Shown: positions 1 to 8,186 of the stretch, in pieces
How positions within the stretch are numbered: position 1 is the stretch's first letter
Layout: every line of letters begins with the position of its first letter
DNA from: Cupriavidus sp. AU9028
Lineage (GTDB): Bacteria; Pseudomonadota; Gammaproteobacteria; Burkholderiales; Burkholderiaceae
Direction of reading: 5' to 3'
Assembly (NCBI RefSeq): GCF_019795295.1
Contig: NZ_JAIMCG010000004.1
Span: 124,001-188,000 of the forward strand
DNA: 64,000 nt
Notes under the pieces: model-generated
Told to the model about the DNA's origin: nothing
The model's database searches: none
Seen by the model: the letters and a program-made list of their open reading frames with translations, nothing else
Position numbers and translations under genes: made by a program

Positions 1-37
1 AAATCGGAGCACCACATCGGTGCGCAAGGAGAAGTCC

Positions 38-634
38 ATGAAACCCAGCGATCTCTTCAACGACCTGCAGAGCAAGGTGAGCGAGGCGCTGCGCAATTCG
101 CCTGCGAAAGACCTGGAGAAGAACGTCCGCAGCATGATGACCCAGGGCTTTGCCAAGCTGGACCTGGTCACCCGCGAGGAATTCGACGTCCAGTCGCAGG
201 TGCTGGCCCGCACCCGTGCGCGGCTGGAGGAGCTGGAACTGCGCGTGATCGAACTGGAGCGCCGGCTGGCGCCGCAGGCAGGCACCGCCTCCACGATGGG
301 CGCCAGCGCGGGCGGCATGAGCGCCGGCATGACGGGCGCATCGAGTGGTGCCGTGGGTGGCGTGGGTGGCGTGGGTAGCGGCCCGGGGTCGGCGACCGCC
401 ATGGCGCCGGGTAGCGTCCCGGGAAGCGCGACGGCGTCGGGCACCGCGACGCCGACCGGCCCGGCGCTGGGCAGCACCGCGGAGATGGCGGGACGCGCCA
501 CGGGTTCGACTACCGGGTCCACCACGGGCACCGCGACGGGCACCGCTGGCGCAGGCACCGCAGGTTCCGCACCGTCCGCGGCGCCGACGGTCGAGCCCGG
601 CACCGGCCCGACCAACCCGGGCCTGGCCGGATAA
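38..634 (+). CDS. ubiK: UbiK/BMFP-family ubiquinone biosynthesis accessory factor with long low-complexity tail
   Basis: UbiK (YqiC, BMFP family) is a small coiled-coil protein that helps the aerobic ubiquinone-biosynthesis (Ubi) complex with lipid. Residues 1 to about 78 match the family: MKPSDLFNDLQ at the start, a middle with the LDLVTREEFDVQ core, then a heptad-rich helix ending near LEELELRVIELERRL. About 120 residues of almost pure Gly, Ala, Ser, Thr, Pro and Met follow, whereas most family members end near residue 80-100. The ATG at 38 is chosen because AAGGAG lies at 26-31, six bases upstream; an in-frame GTG at 20 has no such site. The next gene, comM/yifB, follows a hairpin at 681-702. 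The N-terminal assignment is secure; the role of the tail is unknown. Confidence 0.85.
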   Translation: MKPSDLFNDLQSKVSEALRNSPAKDLEKNVRSMMTQGFAKLDLVTREEFDVQSQVLARTRARLEELELRVIELERRLAPQAGTASTMGASAGGMSAGMTGASSGAVGGVGGVGSGPGSATAMAPGSVPGSATASGTATPTGPALGSTAEMAGRATGSTTGSTTGTATGTAGAGTAGSAPSAAPTVEPGTGPTNPGLAG

Positions 635-680
635 GCCCGCTGCGGCGGCGCAGCGTCATCCGCCGCAATCGTCACGATCG

Positions 681-702
681 GAGGCCGCCGCGAGGCGGCC
701 TC
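681..702 (+). terminator. Hairpin after ubiK, probable terminator
   Basis: Nine-base perfect stem (GAGGCCGCC pairing with GGCGGCCTC) around a GCGA loop, 47 bases after the ubiK stop. The trailing T-run is poor (TGTCATT), so termination may be partial. Confidence 0.45.
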
Positions 703-782
703 TGTCATTGCAGCCGGGCTTCACAAAGTCGTAACGGGTGCGTTCCCCTGTTGCCTGCTGCGCCCTGCCTCGGAGATGCCGC

Positions 783-2318
783 ATGCAAGCCGACCTTGCC
801 GTCGTCCGCTGTCGTGCCCTGACCGGTATCGACGCACCGCCCGTCTGCGTCGAGACGCACCTTGCCAACGGACTGCCGGCCTTCAATATCGTCGGTCTGG
901 CCGACACCGAGGTGCGCGAGAGCCGCGAGCGGGTGCGGGCGGCCATTCTGAACAGCGGCTTCGAATTCCCGGCGCGTCGGATCACCGTCAACCTGGCCCC
1001 GGCTGATCTGCCCAAGGAGTCCGGCCGCTTCGACCTGGCGATCGCGCTGGGTGTGCTGGCCGCCAGCGGGCAGATTCCCGCCGACGCATTGGAAGGCCGC
1101 GAATTCGCCGCGGAACTGTCGTTGTCCGGCGCCTTGCGGCCGGTGCGCGGGGCGCTCGCCATGGCGATGGGGACCGCGCGCGACAACGGCAAGCGGGGCG
1201 GCAGGCCGCACGCCTTCGTGGTAGCGGAGGACAACGCGCGCGAGGCCGCGCTGGTGCCCGACGTGCCGGTGCTGGCCGCGTCCACGCTGGCCCAGGTCTG
1301 CGCGCACCTGTGCGGCACCGGTGCCGGGCTGGCGCGCGCGATCGGCGCGCTGCCGTCGACCGGCGCCGGCGCCGACTATCCGGACATGCGCGAGGTCCGC
1401 GGGCAGGCACAGGCGCGCCGCGCGATCGAGATCGCGGCGGCGGGCCAGCATTCCGCGCTGCTGGTCGGTCCACCGGGCACCGGCAAATCGATGCTGGCCC
1501 AGCGGCTGCCCGGTTTGCTGCCGGCGATGACGCTGGACGAGTCGCTGGAATCGGCCGCGGTGCTCAGCCTGACCGGCCGGGGCTTCGACGCCTCGCGCTG
1601 GGGCAGGCGTCCGTTTCGCTCTCCGCACCATACCGCTTCCGCGGCGGCGCTGGTAGGCGGCGGCGGCGATCCGCGGCCCGGCGAGATCTCGCTGGCGCAC
1701 CGCGGGGTGCTGTTTCTCGACGAGTTGCCCGAGTTCGAGCGACGGGTGCTGGAGGTCCTGCGCGAGCCGCTGGAGACCGGGCGCATCACCATCTCGCGCG
1801 CCGGAAGGCAGGCCGAGTTTCCGGCGCGATTCCAGTTCATTGCCGCGATGAACCCCTGCCCCTGCGGCTATCGGGGCCATCCCCGCCGGGCTTGCCGCTG
1901 TACCCCCGATCAGATCCAGCGCTATCAGGGGCGCCTGTCCGGCCCGCTGCTGGACCGGATCGACCTGCAGATCTCGGTACCGACGCAAACCGAGCACGAA
2001 ACGCTGGACGGCCCGCCGGGCGAGGACAGCGCGGCGGTGCGCGAGCGCGTCCGCGCCGCGTACCAGCTGCAGATGTCGCGGCAGGGCAAGGGCAATGCGG
2101 AACTGGCAGGCGCCGAGATCGAGCGGCATTGCCCGCTGACGGACGAGGCGCAGGGGCTGCTGCGCGCGGCGATGGCCCGGCTCGCGTGGTCGGCACGGGC
2201 GTACTTTCGCGCGCTGAAGGTCGCCCGCACCATCGCCGACCTGGCACAGGCCGAGCGCATCGACGCCGGCCATGCGGCAGAGGCGGTGCAGTACCGGCGC
2301 GTATTGCCGGGGGCCTAG
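783..2318 (+). CDS. comM: YifB/ComM family Mg-chelatase-like AAA+ ATPase
   Basis: A 511-aa AAA+ protein of the YifB/ComM family. ComM is a hexameric helicase that promotes branch migration during natural transformation. The N-terminal domain carries GLPAFNIVGLADTEVRESRE, the family hallmark. A Walker A (GPPGTGKSMLAQ) lies near residue 240, the Walker B (GVLFLDELPEF) near 315 and NPCPCGYRGHP near 365; the C-terminal Mg-chelatase domain ends in QYRR. Length and domain order are normal. The ATG at 783 is preferred over upstream in-frame starts because family members begin MxLAVVxxRAxxG. The gene stands alone and converges on a small - strand gene. Confidence 0.92.
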   Translation: MQADLAVVRCRALTGIDAPPVCVETHLANGLPAFNIVGLADTEVRESRERVRAAILNSGFEFPARRITVNLAPADLPKESGRFDLAIALGVLAASGQIPADALEGREFAAELSLSGALRPVRGALAMAMGTARDNGKRGGRPHAFVVAEDNAREAALVPDVPVLAASTLAQVCAHLCGTGAGLARAIGALPSTGAGADYPDMREVRGQAQARRAIEIAAAGQHSALLVGPPGTGKSMLAQRLPGLLPAMTLDESLESAAVLSLTGRGFDASRWGRRPFRSPHHTASAAALVGGGGDPRPGEISLAHRGVLFLDELPEFERRVLEVLREPLETGRITISRAGRQAEFPARFQFIAAMNPCPCGYRGHPRRACRCTPDQIQRYQGRLSGPLLDRIDLQISVPTQTEHETLDGPPGEDSAAVRERVRAAYQLQMSRQGKGNAELAGAEIERHCPLTDEAQGLLRAAMARLAWSARAYFRALKVARTIADLAQAERIDAGHAAEAVQYRRVLPGA

Positions 2319-2343
2319 CCGGCGCGCCCACTGGCGGCTGCGC

Positions 2344-2472
2344 TCAGCGCCGATGCTCGGGCGGCTCGCCGGGCGGCTCGGGCGGCTCCTCGATCGGCGG
2401 CTGATCGGGGGGAATGCCCGGCGGAGGCGGTTCGTCGAACGGCGGCACGGTGTGTTCCAGACGGCGCGGCAT
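2344..2472 (-). CDS. Small proline/glutamate-rich protein (42 aa)
   Basis: Short - strand frame of 42 codons. It begins MPRRLEHTVPPFDEPPPPG, is about 40% proline with many Glu, and ends in EHRR. GGAG sits about seven bases before the ATG, and the frame fits between the comM stop and the LysE gene without overlap. There is no signal peptide or membrane segment. The PPxxPPE periodicity suggests an extended polyproline helix. Function unknown. The composition is partly what high-GC DNA can give by chance, so the start site and the position are the main support. Confidence 0.5.
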   Translation of the reverse strand: MPRRLEHTVPPFDEPPPPGIPPDQPPIEEPPEPPGEPPEHRR

Positions 2473-2574
2473 GGCGAGCTCCAGGATGCGATTCCCTCAT
2501 TGAAGCAAACCCGCATCGCGCCCGCCAATCCACCGTACGCCTACATCGGCGACGCCCCTTGCCCGGAGTGCGGA

Positions 2575-3213
2575 TCAGGCAGGCTGCCGGCGCACGAAGA
2601 ACAGCGCGGCGCCCACTGCCATCAGCACGCCGCCGAAGACGCGGTTCTGCCAGCGCATCGCCGTGGCGTTGCGGAACAGCCCCTGCATCCGCGACGCCAG
2701 CAGCGCGTACCCGTGCATCACGATCAGGTCGACCGCGCACATGGTGGCCGCGAGAATGGCCAGCTGCGGCGCCAGCGGCCGGGCGGGATCGATGAACTGC
2801 GGCAGCACCGCCACCATGAAGACGATGCCCTTCGGATTGGTGACATTGGTCAGCAGACCGGTGACGAAGCGCCGGCGGGGACTGAGGGCCGCGACACGGG
2901 GGGTACCGGCTTGCCCCGGCGCGTCCTCGACGCGCGAGCGCCATTGCTGGATACCGAGGTAGATGAGGTACAGCGCGCCGACGGTCTTGACCGCGGCGAA
3001 CGCCGGCTCGGACGCGAGCAGCACGGCGCCGACACCGCCGCCGGCGATCAGCAGCACGATCAGCAGCCCGGTCTGCAGGCCGAGGATGGTGGTACTGGTC
3101 TTGCGCAGGCCGTAGGACAGGCCATGGCTCATCGACAGCACGGCACCCGAGCCCGGCGAGACCGCAATCACCCAGCAGGCCACGAAGTACCCGAACCAAA
3201 GCTCCCAGCGCAT
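2575..3213 (-). CDS. LysE/RhtB family amino-acid exporter
   Basis: A 212-aa inner-membrane protein with about six hydrophobic segments and the LysE/RhtB signature: an N-terminal AVSPGSGAVLSMSHGLSYG, then YLIYLGIQQWR, then the NPKGIVFMVAVLPQFID block near residue 130. The family exports amino acids or related metabolites by proton antiport; the substrate cannot be read from the sequence. RTSPG-type variation at the first motif (SPGSG) is common. A lipoprotein gene starts upstream on the same strand and ends 48 bases before this start, so the two may be co-transcribed. Confidence 0.85.
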   Translation of the reverse strand: MRWELWFGYFVACWVIAVSPGSGAVLSMSHGLSYGLRKTSTTILGLQTGLLIVLLIAGGGVGAVLLASEPAFAAVKTVGALYLIYLGIQQWRSRVEDAPGQAGTPRVAALSPRRRFVTGLLTNVTNPKGIVFMVAVLPQFIDPARPLAPQLAILAATMCAVDLIVMHGYALLASRMQGLFRNATAMRWQNRVFGGVLMAVGAALFFVRRQPA

Positions 3214-3261
3214 CTTGTTGTTCTCCTGAATAGAAACCGGTTGGCCGACCGCGGGCGGCCA

Positions 3262-3864
3262 TTAGAAGGGATGGAACCCGGCGAGAAACTGCTCGATCTG
3301 TTCTCGCAGGCGGTCATCCCGGGCCGTGTCGCCCGACTCGAGCACCACCGCCTGATAGACCCGCGTGCCGCGGCCGACCAGCCAGGCGGTCATCCTGCGC
3401 GGCGTCCGATCCTCGCCCGACACGCCGGTCGCGCGCACCTCCGTGGCCGGCAGCGGCAGCGCCGGGTTGCCGGCCGACATCACCGTCACCTCGCGCGTGT
3501 GCACCGGCTCGGCGGCGGCGGCACCGACGTTGGCGGCCAGTCCGGCCTGCATCGCCTCGATGGCCTCCTGGCGCAGGCGGGCGTCGTCGGCCGGGAGGGT
3601 CACCACGCCGACGGCAAACAGCGTGTCGTCGACCCGCGCCGCGTCCATCGTCATCGGCAGGCGGCGCCCCGCGATGGTCACCTGCCGCGCGGCACTGGAC
3701 GGCTTGGCCGGATACAGCGCGGCATAGGCGCCCTCGTTGGACTGCACGGTGCGCCAGTCATACCGGGGCGAGCAGGCGAGCAGGGCCAGCGCCAGCGGCA
3801 GTGCCAGCACGGCATGGCGCGCGCGGCGCGCCCACGCGGGAAGGATTGGCGAAGGCATCGGCAT
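3262..3864 (-). CDS. Putative lipoprotein of unknown function
   Basis: 200 aa. An Arg-rich n-region, a hydrophobic stretch (LALPLALALLAC) and Cys31 make a clear lipoprotein signal (LLAC lipobox). The mature part starts SPRYDWRTVQSNEGAYAALYPAKPS and looks like a compact alpha/beta domain with no catalytic motif I recognise. An upstream in-frame start at 3933 would add a region unlike a signal peptide, so the ATG at 3864 is used. It faces away from the thioredoxin-like gene at 4098 and probably leads a two-gene unit with the LysE gene. Function is not known. Confidence 0.7.
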   Translation of the reverse strand: MPMPSPILPAWARRARHAVLALPLALALLACSPRYDWRTVQSNEGAYAALYPAKPSSAARQVTIAGRRLPMTMDAARVDDTLFAVGVVTLPADDARLRQEAIEAMQAGLAANVGAAAAEPVHTREVTVMSAGNPALPLPATEVRATGVSGEDRTPRRMTAWLVGRGTRVYQAVVLESGDTARDDRLREQIEQFLAGFHPF

Positions 3865-4097
3865 GGACAAAGGAAGCGGTGTGGGCGCGCAGGGGCGATA
3901 CCGGGAACAGAGACCGGATCGACGGCACGTCACTGGCGATCGATAGTGGATCGTCGCGAGGCGGTATTATCGTGGATTCAGGCAGGCGCGGGGACAGCGT
4001 GCCGCATCTTTCGCTCGCCCTGGCGCCCGTTGCCGCTCTCAGCCGCGTTCCCTTCCGCTTTCCTTTTCCCTTCCGCTTGCCTGCCCGATCCGCTCCC

Positions 4098-4643
4098 ATG
4101 CCACTACCGCTGCGCTTTCCTTGGCGACGCCTCCCCCAGGCCGGGCTTGCCGCCCTGCTGCTTGCCGCGCCGCTCGGCGCTGCCGCCGCCAGCGAGGGCG
4201 CCGGCGCCGGGACAGGAACGCACGCGCACGGCGCGCCCCTGCCCCATGCGACCGATCTTGCCGCGCACGCCGCCGCCGCGGCAGCGCGCAAGGAACCGCT
4301 GGTCGTGCTGGTGACGCTACCGGGCTGCCAATACTGCGAAACCGTGCGCCGCCACTATCTGGCGCCGCTGGCGGCGGAAGCCGGCATCGCCGCGCGCGAG
4401 GTCGACATGACCGCAGTGACGCCGCTGCGCGCCTTCGAGACCAGCCAGACCACGCCGCGCGACTGGGCGCGCCAGCAAGGGGTGCGGGTCGCACCGACGG
4501 TCCTGTTCCTCGGTCCCGACGGCCGCACGCTGGCGCCACCGCTGGTCGGCCTGCAGCCGGATTTCTACGGCGCCTATCTGGATCAGGCGCTGGCGCAGGC
4601 CCGCGAGCGCCTGGCGCAACTGCCGGCAGGCAGCCGGCGCTAG
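4098..4643 (+). CDS. Periplasmic thioredoxin-fold protein with CxxC motif
   Basis: 181 aa with a cleavable N-terminal signal (hydrophobic to about residue 27, APLGAAAAS) and one thioredoxin domain. The redox motif is PGCQYCETV near residue 76, with the cis-proline loop VAPTVLFLGPDG near residue 133. The fold suggests a periplasmic thiol-disulfide protein, perhaps similar to the SoxW/thioredoxin_2 group. A 34-base gap separates it from a second thioredoxin-fold gene (TlpA type) on the same strand, and the two probably act in one redox pathway. The partner protein is unknown. Confidence 0.75.
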   Translation: MPLPLRFPWRRLPQAGLAALLLAAPLGAAAASEGAGAGTGTHAHGAPLPHATDLAAHAAAAAARKEPLVVLVTLPGCQYCETVRRHYLAPLAAEAGIAAREVDMTAVTPLRAFETSQTTPRDWARQQGVRVAPTVLFLGPDGRTLAPPLVGLQPDFYGAYLDQALAQARERLAQLPAGSRR

Positions 4644-4677
4644 AATGGCGGCTGGCCTTTCGTTGCATGCGCTCGCG

Positions 4678-5244
4678 ATGAACTCTGCACCCTCCTCGAA
4701 TTCCGGTCCCGGACCGAACCGGCCGTCGCGTTCCGCCGGCGCCCCGCGCTGGCCGTGGATCGCCGCGGTGCTGCTGCTGGCGCTGATCGGCTTCTTCGGC
4801 TATCGCGCGCTGACGCCAGCGTCGAAGGCGCCGGAGGCGACCTTCGTGCTGCTGTCCGGCGAGCGCGTCAGCACCGCGCAGCTGCAGGGCAAGGTCTACC
4901 TGGTCAATTTCTGGGCAACCAGCTGCGTGACCTGCGTCAAGGAAATGCCGGACATGGTCCGCACCTATGACAAGTACAAGGAAAAGGGCCTCGAATTCGT
5001 CGCCGTGGCGATGCAGTACGACCCACCCATGTACGTGCTCAACTTCACCGAGACGCGCAAGCTGCCGTTCAAGGTCGCGCTCGACTCCGACGGCTCGGCG
5101 GCGCGCGCCTTCGGCGACGTGCAACTGACGCCGACCACCTTCGTCGTCGACAAGCAAGGCCGCATCCTGAAGCGCTATGTCGGCGAGCCCGAATGGGACG
5201 GCCTGCACAAGCTGCTGGAAGAGGCGCTGGCGCGTACCGCCTGA
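4678..5244 (+). CDS. TlpA-family membrane-anchored thiol:disulfide oxidoreductase
   Basis: 188 aa: a short cytoplasmic N-terminus, one membrane anchor (residues about 24-42, WPWIAAVLLLALIGFFGYRA), then a periplasmic AhpC/TSA-Redoxin domain. The active site reads NFWATSCVTCVKEMP (CVTC instead of the usual CxPC), followed by the cis-Pro region LTPTTFVVDKQGRI. TlpA-type proteins reduce cysteines in cytochrome c or copper-site maturation. It lies directly after another CxxC thioredoxin gene. A proline- and serine-rich linker precedes the anchor. Assignment to the family is firm; the client is not known. Confidence 0.85.
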   Translation: MNSAPSSNSGPGPNRPSRSAGAPRWPWIAAVLLLALIGFFGYRALTPASKAPEATFVLLSGERVSTAQLQGKVYLVNFWATSCVTCVKEMPDMVRTYDKYKEKGLEFVAVAMQYDPPMYVLNFTETRKLPFKVALDSDGSAARAFGDVQLTPTTFVVDKQGRILKRYVGEPEWDGLHKLLEEALARTA

Positions 5245-5295
5245 CACCGGCCGGGGCGTGCCCCCCCGGACAACAGGCCAGCTTGCGGTTAACCT

Positions 5296-5311
5296 CTGTA
5301 TGGATATACAG
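5296..5311 (+). promoter_or_regulatory. LexA (SOS) box upstream of the UvrD-like helicase
   Basis: CTGTATGGATATACAG fits the gammaproteobacterial/betaproteobacterial SOS box CTGT-N8-ACAG exactly. A weak sigma70-like pair (TTGCGG at 5283, TATACA at 5305, 16-base spacing) overlaps it, so bound LexA would block transcription. It lies about 43 bases before the first possible start of the helicase gene. Confidence 0.8.
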
Positions 5312-5353
5312 TTGTCGCCAAGCTGAGGCGGCTGCCCGACACCGTCTCTATTC

Positions 5354-7582
5354 GTGCCGTTCCAGCCGCTTTTCTTTGCGGCGCCCTGCTCAGCCCCCGT
5401 GTCCGCCGACTTCCTGCTTTCCGCCACCGCGCCCGACCTGGCTTGCGCAACGCCTTGCGCCGACGATGCCGGCCATGCCCTGACAGCGGTTGTCACCGCC
5501 CCCAGCGAAGGGCCACCGGACTACCTCGCCGCCCTCAATCCCCAGCAACGCGAGGCGGTCGAGCACACCGCGACGCAGCCCCTGCTGATCATCGCTGGCG
5601 CCGGCTCCGGCAAGACCAACACGCTGGCGCATCGGGTTGCGCACCTGCTGGTGGGCGGCGCCGATCCCCGGCGCATCCTGCTGCTGACCTTTTCCCGCCG
5701 TGCCGCGATCGAACTCGGGCGCCGCGTCGAGCGGATCGTCGACCAGGCCTTCGCGACCCGCAACGGCGCCGCCGCGCGCGGACAGTCCGGCGTGGGCCGG
5801 GCCGCGCTGCAATGGGCCGGCACCTTCCACGCGATCGGCGCCCGGTTGCTGCGTGAATACGCGGAGACGCTGGGCCTGTCGCCGGCGTTCACCATCAGCG
5901 ATCGCAGCGACTCGGCCGACCTGATCCACGTGCTGCGTCACGACCTCGGCCTGTCCGAGCTGCCTTCGCGCTTTCCGCGCAAGGAAACCTGCCTGGCGAT
6001 CTACTCGCGCGTGGTCAATACGCAGGCGCCGCTGGAGGACGTGCTCAAGCGGCAGTTTCCCCGCTATGCGCAATGGGCCGACGCGCTGCGCAAGCTGTTC
6101 GCCTGCTACGTCGAAGCCAAGCAGAAGCAGCAGGTGCTGGACTATGACGATCTGCTGCTGTACTGGGCGCAGGCGCTGACCGAGCCCGCACTGGCGCGGG
6201 AGATGGGCGAGCGCTTCGACCACGTGCTGGTCGACGAGTACCAGGACACCAACGCGCTGCAGGCGTCGATCCTGCTCGGCATGAAGCCGGACGGCCGCGG
6301 ACTGACCGTCGTCGGTGACGATGCCCAGTCGATCTATGCATTCCGCGGCGCCACCGTGCGCAATATCCTGGACTTCCCCGCCCGCTTCTCGCCGCCGGCG
6401 GCGCAGGTCACGCTCGCGCGCAACTACCGTTCGACCCAGCCGATCCTGGCCGCCGCCAATGCGGTGATCGGCCTCGCTGCCGAGCGCTTCACCAAGGACC
6501 TGTGGTCCGACCGCGAGTCGGCGGAAAAGCCCGGCGTCGTGGTCGTCAACGACGAGACCGACCAGGCGCGCTATGTGGTCGAACAGATCCTGGCACGCCG
6601 GGAAGCCGGCCTGGCGCTGATGTCGCAGGCGGTGCTGTTCCGCGCCGCCGACCACAGCGCCCAGCTGGAACTGGAACTGGCCCGGCGCAATATCCCCTTC
6701 GTCAAGTTCGGCGGCCTGAAATTCCTCGAATCGAGCCACGTGCGCGACATGCTGGCGGCGCTGCGCTGGCTGGAGAATCCGCGCGACCGGATGGCGGGCT
6801 TTCGTACCCTGCAGCTGCTGCCCGGCATCGGGCCGAAGACGGCAGCGCGCGTGCTCGAAGCGATCGAAATCGCCACCGAGCCACTGTTCGCGCTGCAGAC
6901 CTTCGAACCGCCGCCCGCCGCGGAACCGGGCTGGGAGGCCCTGCTGGCGCTGGCCGCTCGCTCGATGGGCCTGCACGCACCCTGGCCCTCCGAGTTCGAG
7001 GCGGTGCTGCAATGGTACGAACCGCATCTGGACCGGCTGCACGACGACGCGCCGGCGCGCCTGGCCGACCTGCAGCAGCTCGCCCGCGTGGCCGGCACCT
7101 ATGCCAGCCGGGAGCGCTTCCTGACTGAACTGACGCTCGATCCGCCCGATGCCTCCAGCGACGAATCCGGCGTCCCCTCCCGCGACGAGGATTACCTGAT
7201 CCTGTCGACCATCCATTCCGCCAAAGGGCAGGAATGGAAGGCGGTCTATGTGCTGAACGCCGTGGATGGCTGCATGCCTTCGGATCTGGCGACCGGCACC
7301 ACGGAGGAAATCGAGGAGGAGCGGCGGCTGCTGTATGTGGCCATGACGCGCGCCAGGGACCACCTCGATATCGTCGTGCCGCAGCGCTTCTACGTGCACC
7401 AACAACCAGGCATGGGCGACCGGCACGTCTATGCCTCGCGCACCCGCTTCCTGCCCAACCGCGTCATGCCGCATTTCCACAGCCGGGCGTGGCCGCCACC
7501 GCCGCCCGTGGACGCGGCGCCGGTCCGGCCGGCGCTTCCGGCGGTCGATCTTGCCGCGCGCATGCGGAATATGTGGCGATAG
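5354..7582 (+). CDS. UvrD/Rep-family ATP-dependent DNA helicase
   Basis: Superfamily 1 3'-5' helicase of up to 742 aa. Motif order is complete: LNPQQREAVEH (Q motif), GAGSGKTNTLAHRV (Walker A), LTFSRRAAIE (Ia), VLVDEYQDTNALQ (Walker B/II), VVGDDAQSIYAFRGA (III), ARNYRST (IV), STIHSAKGQEWKAVYV (V) and EERRLLYVAMTRARD (VI). The first 50 residues are not conserved; GTG at 5354 or GTG at 5399 are both possible starts and neither has a good ribosome site. A LexA box lies just upstream, which supports a DNA-repair role like UvrD. The C-terminus ends soon after motif VI with a proline-rich stretch. It could equally be called a Rep/PcrA-like paralogue, as the chromosome may hold others. Confidence 0.85.
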   Translation: MPFQPLFFAAPCSAPVSADFLLSATAPDLACATPCADDAGHALTAVVTAPSEGPPDYLAALNPQQREAVEHTATQPLLIIAGAGSGKTNTLAHRVAHLLVGGADPRRILLLTFSRRAAIELGRRVERIVDQAFATRNGAAARGQSGVGRAALQWAGTFHAIGARLLREYAETLGLSPAFTISDRSDSADLIHVLRHDLGLSELPSRFPRKETCLAIYSRVVNTQAPLEDVLKRQFPRYAQWADALRKLFACYVEAKQKQQVLDYDDLLLYWAQALTEPALAREMGERFDHVLVDEYQDTNALQASILLGMKPDGRGLTVVGDDAQSIYAFRGATVRNILDFPARFSPPAAQVTLARNYRSTQPILAAANAVIGLAAERFTKDLWSDRESAEKPGVVVVNDETDQARYVVEQILARREAGLALMSQAVLFRAADHSAQLELELARRNIPFVKFGGLKFLESSHVRDMLAALRWLENPRDRMAGFRTLQLLPGIGPKTAARVLEAIEIATEPLFALQTFEPPPAAEPGWEALLALAARSMGLHAPWPSEFEAVLQWYEPHLDRLHDDAPARLADLQQLARVAGTYASRERFLTELTLDPPDASSDESGVPSRDEDYLILSTIHSAKGQEWKAVYVLNAVDGCMPSDLATGTTEEIEEERRLLYVAMTRARDHLDIVVPQRFYVHQQPGMGDRHVYASRTRFLPNRVMPHFHSRAWPPPPPVDAAPVRPALPAVDLAARMRNMWR

Positions 7583-7661
7583 CCGGCAACGCGGAAGTGG
7601 CGTGCGCGGCACGCTTGTCGGAAGGTGGCGCGCGCTCGGCAAAACCCGGCGCCGCAAGCCT

Positions 7662-7667
7662 TATAAT
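7662..7667 (+). promoter_or_regulatory. Possible -10 element (TATAAT) before the ferredoxin-like gene
   Basis: A perfect TATAAT in otherwise GC-rich intergenic DNA, about 115 bases before the ATG at 7782. No convincing -35 hexamer sits at 16-18 bases upstream, so this is tentative. Confidence 0.3.
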
Positions 7668-7781
7668 TGCCTGTTTTCCAGCCCGCACTGCGCTGCGCGC
7701 CGGTCGCGGGTCCGCCTCGGGCCGGGCGGGATCGTTCCCGCCGCGACGGCAACCGGCATCGCCACCTTCGCCTCCGCCACG

Positions 7782-8102
7782 ATGAGCAGCTACTACCAGC
7801 ACCACGTCTTCTTCTGCCTGAATCAGCGCGATTCGGGGGAAGCCTGCTGCGGCAACCACAACGCCGCGAAGATGCAGGAATACGCCAAGAAGCGCTGCAA
7901 GCAGCTTGGCATCGCCGGCGGCGAGGGCCGCGTGCGGATCAACAAGGCGGGCTGCCTGAACCGCTGTGAACTCGGTCCGGTACTGGTGGTCTACCCCGAG
8001 GCCGTCTGGTACACCTTCGTCGACGAGCAGGACATCGACGAAATCATCGAGAGCCATCTGCTGAACGGCAAGCCTGTCGAACGGCTGATGGTGGACCGCT
8101 GA
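7782..8102 (+). CDS. (2Fe-2S) ferredoxin-like protein, thioredoxin-like fold
   Basis: 106 aa, no signal peptide. It has the pattern of the thioredoxin-like 2Fe-2S ferredoxins (family of Aquifex Fd4 and the NuoE C-terminal domain): HVFFCLNQRDSGEACCG near the start with cysteines about ten apart, then NKAGCLNRCELGPVLVVYPE with Cys-x3-Cys, and EAVWYTFV near the end. The protein would carry electrons in the cytoplasm; its partner is unknown. It is followed 85 bases later by an alpha/beta hydrolase on the same strand, a common pair in betaproteobacteria. Confidence 0.85.
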   Translation: MSSYYQHHVFFCLNQRDSGEACCGNHNAAKMQEYAKKRCKQLGIAGGEGRVRINKAGCLNRCELGPVLVVYPEAVWYTFVDEQDIDEIIESHLLNGKPVERLMVDR

Positions 8103-8186
8103 AGCCGACCGTACGATGACCACCAGCTCGATGGCCTCGCCGCGCCGGCTGCCGTGCGGCGCGTCCTTCCCCGCTTTCTCCCGCTC

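Noticed and set aside
345-600. GGCGTGGGT and GGCACCGCGACGG repeats in ubiK
   Set aside because: Low-complexity coding repeats for the Gly/Thr tail, not a separate element.
705-2528. Long - strand open frame (about 600 codons) across comM
   Set aside because: It lies antisense to a clear AAA+ gene; at 68% GC such shadows are usual. Composition (Arg, Gln, His, Ala) has no domain logic.
2272-4314. 680-codon + strand frame over LysE and lipoprotein genes
   Set aside because: Shadow of two - strand genes with good family matches and start sites.
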